Assembly: GCA_015662325.1 (NCBI GenBank)
Contig: DQUJ01000159.1
Location: 1-5,868, forward strand
DNA from: Leucothrix mucor
GTDB lineage: Bacteria; Pseudomonadota; Gammaproteobacteria; Thiotrichales; Thiotrichaceae
Reading direction: 5' to 3'
Length of the DNA: 5,868 nucleotides
In this document: in pieces, positions 1-4,301 of the stretch
Layout of the letters: every line of letters starts with the position of its first letter
Position numbering within the stretch: the stretch's first letter is position 1
Notes under the pieces: model-generated
What the model was told of the DNA's origin: nothing
Database searches by the model: none
Seen by the model: only the letters and a program-made list of their open reading frames with translations
Translations under genes and position numbers: made by a program

Positions 1-264
1 CGCTCTATAAAGCCAGAAATATTGGTGCTAATCGGTATTTGTACACATTTGGGTTGTTCTCCAACCTACCGTCCTGAAGTAGCAGCGGCGGATATGGGTG
101 CTGATTGGAAGGGTGGTTTCTACTGCCCCTGTCATGGTTCTAGATTTGACCTTGCGGGACGTGTATTTAAAAATGTTCCAGCACCTACAAACTTAGTTGT
201 TCCACCTTATTCTTATAAGAGTGATAACGTGATCTTAGTAGGCGAAGACGGAGGTGCTGCATAA
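1..264 (+). CDS. petA: Ubiquinol-cytochrome c reductase iron-sulfur (Rieske) subunit, 3' part only
   Basis: This is the C-terminal 87 residues of the Rieske 2Fe-2S protein of the bc1 complex, which carries electrons from ubiquinol at the Qo site to cytochrome c1 on the periplasmic side. The frame is open from base 1, so the N-terminal membrane anchor and roughly the first half lie outside the window; the TTG at 22 is internal, not a start. Both cluster-binding boxes are visible. CTHLGC (40-57) supplies one Cys and one His ligand, and CPCHGS (124-141) supplies the other Cys and His. The remaining Cys of each box forms the family's stabilising disulfide. Box 2 continues as RFD, with Phe where mitochondrial proteins have Tyr. 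The typical PAP turn follows (about 181-189). The TAA stop overlaps the petB start by one base (TAATG). Identification is secure from the motifs and from the neighbours petB and petC. Confidence 0.97.
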   Translation, partial: RSIKPEILVLIGICTHLGCSPTYRPEVAAADMGADWKGGFYCPCHGSRFDLAGRVFKNVPAPTNLVVPPYSYKSDNVILVGEDGGAA

Positions 265-1685
265 TGGCTGCTTATCCTAGAAAAACAGAAGCAACCGGTC
301 TTTTAGGTTGGTTTGATGAGCGCTTTCCAGTTGTTCAAACATGGAAAGACCACATGTCGGAGTATTATGCGCCTAAAAACTTTAACGTATGGTATTACTT
401 TGGCGTTTTAGCGATGTTGGTTTTGGTTATCCAGATTGTTTCTGGCATATTCTTAACCATGCATTACAAGCCAGACACAGGCATGGCATTTGCCTCGGTT
501 GAGTACATCATGCGTGATGTCCCTGGTGGCTGGTTTATCCGCTACATGCATTCCACAGGTGCTTCGGCATTCTTTATTGTGGTCTATTTCCACATGTTCC
601 GTGGCTTGATGTACGGTTCCTACAAAGGCAAGCGAGAGCTCGTCTGGCTGATTGGCATGGTCATCTACCTTGCGTTGATGGCAGAAGCCTTTATGGGTTA
701 CTTATTACCTTGGGGTCAAATGTCATTCTGGGGTGCTCAAGTAATTATCAATCTATTCCAAACTATTCCGTTTATAGGCGATGATTTATCCCTCTTTATT
801 CGTGGTGATTTTGTAATCTCTGATCCTACTTTGAATCGCTTATTTGCCTTTCATGTGGCGGCTGTACCGTTAATTTTGGTGGCGTTGGTGTTTGTTCATA
901 TCGTTGCATTGCATACCGTCGGTTCAAACAATCCAGACGGTGTTGAAATTAAAGCGCTTAAGAACGAAAAAGGGATTCCGCTTGATGGTATTCCTTTCCA
1001 CCCTTACTACACAGTGCATGATATTCCAGCGATTGTGGTCTTCTTGATGGTATTCTTTGCGGTTATCTTCTTTATGCCAGAAATGGGCGGTTACTTCTTA
1101 GAGCATGCAAACTTCGAGCCTGCTAACCCATTGAAGACACCTGAGCATATTGCACCCGTTTGGTACTTTACGCCGTTTTACACCGTGCTTCGTGCAGTGA
1201 CCTTGTCACCGTTTATGGGAACGCTGGCGATGTTTGGCGCAATTATCATGTTGTTCTTATTACCTTGGCTTGATCGTAATCCGATTAAATCATGGCGCTA
1301 CCGAAATACTGCACATATGTTAAACCTTGCAATCTTCGCGGCGGTATTCGTGATTCTTGGTTATTTGGGTGTGAAAGCAGTAACACCTGAATACAAAGAA
1401 ATGGGTGTGCGCATGACAGAGATTTACTTCTTATTCTTTGCCGTAATATTTGCACACAGTAATGCAGCAAAGCCAGGTCGTTATTTAATCTGGTTTATAG
1501 TGCTAGCAGGTATAATTGCAGGCATAGATTTCTGGCGTTTAAATCCAGATGATGCAGTCAGTGCGGCACAGATTAAGTGGCAGTGGGTTTGGCCAATTGG
1601 CTATCTCGCATTAACATTATTACTACCTTTCTTAATGCGTGGTTGTAATGCAGAGAAAGCAGTTCCAGAGAGGGTTACGTCATGA
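264..1685 (+). CDS. petB: Ubiquinol-cytochrome c reductase cytochrome b subunit, with C-terminal insertion
   Basis: This is the 473-residue membrane core of complex III, which binds hemes bL and bH and forms the Qo and Qi quinone sites. Heme ligands are His96 and His110 in helix B, and His197 and His212 in helix D. The helix D pair has 14 intervening residues, against 13 in helix B. Other landmarks are the GYLLPWGQMSFWGA stretch (145-158), HTVGSNNPDG (217-226) and the Qo motif PVWY (298-301), where mitochondria have PEWY. Eight standard helices can be placed at about 43-65, 88-113, 128-148, 190-218, 253-271, 313-334, 350-370 and 383-397. The family is usually near 400-430 residues. Here about 60 extra residues (roughly 393-452) separate the IYFLFF segment from the conserved PFLMR...VPERVT end, adding about two hydrophobic stretches (406-424, 441-458). 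A good Shine-Dalgarno GGAGG (250-254) inside petA supports the ATG. The gene overlaps petC by four bases (ATGA). Confidence 0.97.
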   Translation: MAAYPRKTEATGLLGWFDERFPVVQTWKDHMSEYYAPKNFNVWYYFGVLAMLVLVIQIVSGIFLTMHYKPDTGMAFASVEYIMRDVPGGWFIRYMHSTGASAFFIVVYFHMFRGLMYGSYKGKRELVWLIGMVIYLALMAEAFMGYLLPWGQMSFWGAQVIINLFQTIPFIGDDLSLFIRGDFVISDPTLNRLFAFHVAAVPLILVALVFVHIVALHTVGSNNPDGVEIKALKNEKGIPLDGIPFHPYYTVHDIPAIVVFLMVFFAVIFFMPEMGGYFLEHANFEPANPLKTPEHIAPVWYFTPFYTVLRAVTLSPFMGTLAMFGAIIMLFLLPWLDRNPIKSWRYRNTAHMLNLAIFAAVFVILGYLGVKAVTPEYKEMGVRMTEIYFLFFAVIFAHSNAAKPGRYLIWFIVLAGIIAGIDFWRLNPDDAVSAAQIKWQWVWPIGYLALTLLLPFLMRGCNAEKAVPERVTS

Positions 1686-2485
1686 GTAATAGTATTCGTA
1701 AATGGATCTTTGTTTTAATCGTCCCTATTTTAGTTGTTGGGATTATCGGTAGTGTTGGCGGCGGAGCAGGGCACGGTGTTGCTTTGCAAAGTGCCAATGT
1801 TGACTTTAGCGATAAAGCAAGCCTACAACGTGGCGCGCAAAAGTACATGAACTACTGTGCGGGTTGTCATTCTCTGAAATTCAGTCGTTTTAACCGTGTT
1901 GCTAAAGACCTTGGCTTAACGGAAGATAATGGCTTTAATGAAGATGATGTTAATACGTTGTTGAAAGATAACTTGATCTTTATTCGTGGCGAAGATGGCA
2001 AAAAAGTCAATACAGGCGCTTTAATGGAGACTGCTTATTCGTCTAAAGCGGCAGCAGAAGCGTTCGGTACTAATGTACCTGATCTTTCATTAGTCGGTCG
2101 TTCACGTGGCGCAGATTGGATATACAGTTATTTGCACAGTTTTTATCTTGATGATTCACGTCCAATGGGTGTTAACAATACCGTCTTTAAGGATGTGGGC
2201 ATGCCGCATGTATTAGGCGAGTTACAAGGCTGGCAAACATTGGTTCATCATGAAGATAAAGAGGGACATCATGTTCCACCTACATTAAAGCGCATTAAGC
2301 CGGGTAAATTATCAGCAGATGAGTACGATACAGTAGTACATGACTTGACTAATTTCCTTGCATATGTGAGTGAGCCAGCACAGTTATCACGTACTATGTA
2401 CGGTATATTAACGTTGTTGTTCTTGATTGTATTATTTGGTTTTGCGTATGCATTATCAAAGGAATACTGGAAAGATATTCACTAG
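1682..2485 (+). CDS. petC: Ubiquinol-cytochrome c reductase cytochrome c1 subunit
   Basis: This is the 267-residue cytochrome c1 of complex III, which receives electrons from the Rieske cluster and passes them to a soluble or membrane c-type cytochrome. An N-terminal hydrophobic segment (about 8-24), following an Arg/Lys pair, looks like a signal peptide for export before heme attachment. The single heme motif CAGCH is at residues 59-63 (DNA 1856-1870) and supplies the covalent Cys59/Cys62 and axial His63. The second axial ligand is most likely Met174 in the GMPHVL stretch. A C-terminal hydrophobic helix (about 240-257), followed by KEYWKDIH, anchors the protein with the heme domain in the periplasm. 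The start is supported by GAGAGGG (1668-1674), eight bases upstream, and by the ATGA overlap with petB. Length and domain order are normal for a bacterial c1. A strong terminator follows 52 bases after the stop, so this is the last gene of the operon. Confidence 0.97.
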   Translation: MSNSIRKWIFVLIVPILVVGIIGSVGGGAGHGVALQSANVDFSDKASLQRGAQKYMNYCAGCHSLKFSRFNRVAKDLGLTEDNGFNEDDVNTLLKDNLIFIRGEDGKKVNTGALMETAYSSKAAAEAFGTNVPDLSLVGRSRGADWIYSYLHSFYLDDSRPMGVNNTVFKDVGMPHVLGELQGWQTLVHHEDKEGHHVPPTLKRIKPGKLSADEYDTVVHDLTNFLAYVSEPAQLSRTMYGILTLLFLIVLFGFAYALSKEYWKDIH

Positions 2486-2537
2486 AATTAGTGCTAATAT
2501 CAATTTTCCCTAAATGTAACAATTTAGTATAGAATAC

Positions 2538-2572
2538 AGGGCTGCCTAACCATAGGTGGCCCTTTTAGTTTT
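2538..2572 (+). terminator. Rho-independent terminator of the petABC operon
   Basis: An 11-bp stem pairs 2538-2548 (AGGGCTGCCTA) with 2553-2563 (TAGGTGGCCCT) around the loop ACCA (2549-2552). Nine pairs are Watson-Crick and two are G-U wobbles in the middle. The stem runs directly into TTTTAGTTTT (2563-2572). The GC-rich base of the stem and the T-tract are the classic intrinsic terminator arrangement. It lies between petC and sspA, so it most likely ends the pet transcript, and sspA then needs its own promoter or readthrough. Confidence 0.88.
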
Positions 2573-2574
2573 AA

Positions 2575-2605
2575 TTTACACCTAGATTTTGCAGGTGAGT
2601 ACATA
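2575..2605 (+). promoter_or_regulatory. Possible weak sigma-70 promoter for sspA
   Basis: TTTACA (2575-2580) matches the -35 consensus at five of six positions. The best -10 candidate downstream is TACATA (2600-2605), with a long 19-base spacer and only a fair match. The position, between the pet terminator and sspA, is where a promoter would be expected. The -10 match is poor, so this is a tentative call. If it is real, the inverted repeat at 2580-2614 would overlap the promoter and its start site. Confidence 0.22.
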
Positions 2606-2614
2606 AATCTAGGT
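2580..2614. repeat. Perfect 10-bp inverted repeat in the sspA leader
   Basis: ACCTAGATTT (2580-2589) and AAATCTAGGT (2605-2614) are exact reverse complements separated by 15 bases. No T-tract follows, so this is not a terminator. It could be an mRNA hairpin upstream of the sspA ribosome binding site, or a paired protein-binding site whose half-site centres are 25 bp apart. The arms are visible directly; the function is inference. Confidence 0.55.
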
Positions 2615-2617
2615 AAT

Positions 2618-2633
2618 AACACTCAGGAGTGTT
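2618..2633 (+). promoter_or_regulatory. Palindrome enclosing the sspA Shine-Dalgarno sequence
   Basis: AACACTC (2618-2624) and GAGTGTT (2627-2633) are perfect reverse complements separated by only two bases (AG). The ribosome binding site AGGAG (2625-2629) lies at its centre, six bases before the ATG at 2636. In RNA it could fold as a 6-bp stem with a CAGG loop, which would partly hide the ribosome binding site. In DNA it is a compact 16-bp dyad of the size bound by dimeric repressors. The Shine-Dalgarno is strong enough to settle the sspA start. Confidence 0.5.
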
Positions 2634-2635
2634 TA

Positions 2636-3265
2636 ATGAGTTCAGTTGCAAATCGTCGTTCTGTTATGACTTTATTTTCTTTACCGGATTGTCCGCTGTG
2701 TCACAGTGTACGTATCGTTCTGGAAGAAAAAGATATTCAAGCAGATATTATCGAGATAGATCCAAATAACAAACCAGAAGATTTGGCGGATTTAAATCCG
2801 TATAACACTGTTCCTACATTAGTTGATCGTGATCTTGTTTTGTACGATGCCCACGTCATTATGGAATATCTCGATGAGCGTTTTCCGCATCCACCTTTAA
2901 TGTCGGTTGACCCTGTCTCACGCGCACATGCACGTTTAACGTTATTTAGAATCAAAAAAGATTGGCTTTCATTAGTCGGTGATCTAGAAAGTGATGAAAA
3001 AGAGCGTATTGATACGGCACGCATTATTTTAAAAGAAAGCGTGATTGCGGCTGCCGAAGTGTTCTCTATTAAGCCTTACTTTTTAAGTAATGACTTCTCA
3101 TTGGTTGATGCAACCATTGCGCCTATTTTATGGCGCTTACCTAAATACGGCATAGACTTACCACAAGAAGACGGTAAGCCAATTATGGATTACATGGATC
3201 GTGTTTTCTCACGTGAATTATTCCAAGAATCATTAACAATGGCAGAACAATCTATTCGTCCTTAA
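2636..3265 (+). CDS. sspA: Stringent starvation protein A (RNA polymerase-associated, GST fold)
   Basis: This 209-residue protein matches SspA along its full length. In E. coli, SspA binds RNA polymerase holoenzyme and redirects transcription during starvation and acid stress. It has a glutathione S-transferase fold: an N-terminal thioredoxin-like domain (about 11-85) with the cis-proline signature TVPTLVD (58-64), and a helical C-terminal domain (about 95-205). Conserved blocks include IMEYLDERFPHPPLM (75-89), which contains the Pro84-His85-Pro86 surface needed for E. coli SspA activity, then KPYFLS (146-151), FSLVD (154-158) and the ILWRLP run (164-169). Unlike E. coli SspA, it has a CPLC motif (19-22) at the place where thioredoxin-fold proteins carry redox cysteines. 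The start is supported by AGGAG six bases upstream. It is followed 45 bases later by sspB, the usual sspAB pairing. Confidence 0.95.
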   Translation: MSSVANRRSVMTLFSLPDCPLCHSVRIVLEEKDIQADIIEIDPNNKPEDLADLNPYNTVPTLVDRDLVLYDAHVIMEYLDERFPHPPLMSVDPVSRAHARLTLFRIKKDWLSLVGDLESDEKERIDTARIILKESVIAAAEVFSIKPYFLSNDFSLVDATIAPILWRLPKYGIDLPQEDGKPIMDYMDRVFSRELFQESLTMAEQSIRP

Positions 3266-3279
3266 TGCTATTGCATTAA
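3262..3279 (+). repeat. Small hairpin at the sspA stop codon
   Basis: TTAATGC (3262-3268) and GCATTAA (3273-3279) form a perfect 7-bp inverted repeat around the loop TATT, and the left arm includes the sspA TAA. The stem is AT-rich and has no T-tract after it, so termination is unlikely. It may only stabilise the upstream message or reduce readthrough into sspB. Confidence 0.35.
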
Positions 3280-3310
3280 CCAGTTTGGGTTGTAACACGG
3301 GACCTTAAAA

Positions 3311-3766
3311 ATGAAGCTAACTTCTAATAAACCCTATCTTCTTCGCGCTGTTTACGAATGGTTGCTAGATAATAAAGTAACGCCACACATTGTTATTTTT
3401 GCGGATCATCCCGAAGCCAATGTACCGCGTCAGTATGTTGAAGATGGTAAAATCATTTTAAACGTTAGCCCAACGGCTGCGCAAAATTTATTGATTGATA
3501 ATGAAGGTGTTTCATTTAACGCACGTTTTGGTGGAAAACCCTTTTCTATTTATGCGCCTTTGCGGGCTGTATTAGCGTTATATTCTAATGAGAATGGCGA
3601 AGGCATGATGTTTGATCCCGAAAATGAAGAAGATCAACCGCCACCCGATGATACGCCACCCGAAGGTCTTTCTTCTGTAAAAGACGATAAACCCACTAAT
3701 AAAAAGAAAACAGCTTCAAAAAAGAAGCAATCATCTAAACGTCCGTCACTTAAAGTAGTAAAATAA
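3311..3766 (+). CDS. sspB: ClpXP protease specificity-enhancing factor SspB
   Basis: This 151-residue adaptor delivers ssrA-tagged proteins, released by tmRNA rescue of stalled ribosomes, to the ClpXP protease in the cytoplasm. The folded substrate-binding domain covers about residues 5-103. It has the family blocks KPYLLRAVYEWLLDN (7-21), TPHIVI (24-29), ILNVSP (49-54), FNARFGG (69-75) and a LRAVLALYSNENGEGMMF run ending near 101. A disordered linker follows, acidic and proline-rich at first (102-126) and then strongly lysine-rich (127-143). The last eight residues, RPSLKVVK (144-151), are the ClpX-docking tail and resemble the E. coli RPALRVVK end. The protein is slightly shorter than the E. 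coli one because of the linker. The start has only a weak ribosome binding site (GGGA, 3299-3302) but fits the family N-terminus, and coupling to sspA is likely. Confidence 0.95.
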   Translation: MKLTSNKPYLLRAVYEWLLDNKVTPHIVIFADHPEANVPRQYVEDGKIILNVSPTAAQNLLIDNEGVSFNARFGGKPFSIYAPLRAVLALYSNENGEGMMFDPENEEDQPPPDDTPPEGLSSVKDDKPTNKKKTASKKKQSSKRPSLKVVK

Positions 3767-3795
3767 CACTTCTTTGTTTTCCAAAAGGTATTGAG

Positions 3796-4296
3796 ATGAG
3801 ACTTTCCATGATCGCAGCCATGGCTCAAGATCGCGTTATTGGCAAAGACAATAAAATGCCTTGGCATCTGCCTGCTGATTTACAGCACTTTAAAAAGACC
3901 ACCATGAACAGCCCGATTATTATGGGGCGAAAAACCTACGATTCTATCGGTAGACCACTTCCTGGTCGTTTAAATATTGTACTCAGTCGTGATGCCAAAC
4001 TTGAAATAGAAGGCTGTAGCGTTGCTAATACGCCTGAAGAAGCACTTAAATTATGCGCCGATGCAGAAGAAGTATTTATTACTGGTGGCGCTTATTTATA
4101 CGAACACTTTTTAGAACAAGCCGATCGACTGTATCTTACTTTAATAGATGCATCATTTGATGCGGATACTTACTTTCCAGACTACACACAATTAGATTGG
4201 AAAGAAGTAGAGTGTGAAGATTTTAATGCAGATGAAAAAAATCCACACGCATATTCTTTTATTACGCTCGACAGAGTTGAAGCTGTTAAAAAGTAA
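3796..4296 (+). CDS. folA: Dihydrofolate reductase
   Basis: This 166-residue chromosomal-type DHFR reduces dihydrofolate to tetrahydrofolate with NADPH, supplying cofactor for thymidylate, purine and methionine synthesis. Visible landmarks are the N-terminal strand SMIAAMAQDRVIG (4-16) and the Met20-loop MPWHLPADL (21-29) with catalytic Asp28 (Asp27 in E. coli). Also present are Phe32, the NADPH-phosphate segment GRKT (44-47), the antifolate/substrate Arg58 in GRPLPGR (52-58), ITGG (95-98), Tyr102 and Thr115. Every residue needed for catalysis is present and the length is typical (about 160), so it should be active. AAAAGG (3783-3788), seven bases upstream, supports the ATG. It lies 29 bases after sspB and 5 bases before the dihydroorotase-like gene, so cotranscription is likely. 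Confidence 0.97.
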   Translation: MRLSMIAAMAQDRVIGKDNKMPWHLPADLQHFKKTTMNSPIIMGRKTYDSIGRPLPGRLNIVLSRDAKLEIEGCSVANTPEEALKLCADAEEVFITGGAYLYEHFLEQADRLYLTLIDASFDADTYFPDYTQLDWKEVECEDFNADEKNPHAYSFITLDRVEAVKK

Positions 4297-4301
4297 CCTC
4301 C

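Noticed and set aside
1285..1470. Antisense frame of 61 residues within petB
   Set aside because: It overlaps conserved cytochrome b coding sequence and has no motif or start signal.
2506..2535. TTCCCT ... TAGAAT as a promoter for sspA
   Set aside because: The -35 match is poor, and a transcript from here would begin inside the strong terminator hairpin at 2538-2563.
2737..3024. Antisense frame of 95 residues within sspA
   Set aside because: It lies wholly inside a confidently identified gene, shows no recognisable motif, and is the usual antisense shadow.
3634..3867. Antisense frame of 77 residues across the sspB-folA junction
   Set aside because: Its sequence is the complement of the sspB linker and the folA start. 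It has no recognisable family feature and no terminator or promoter of its own.
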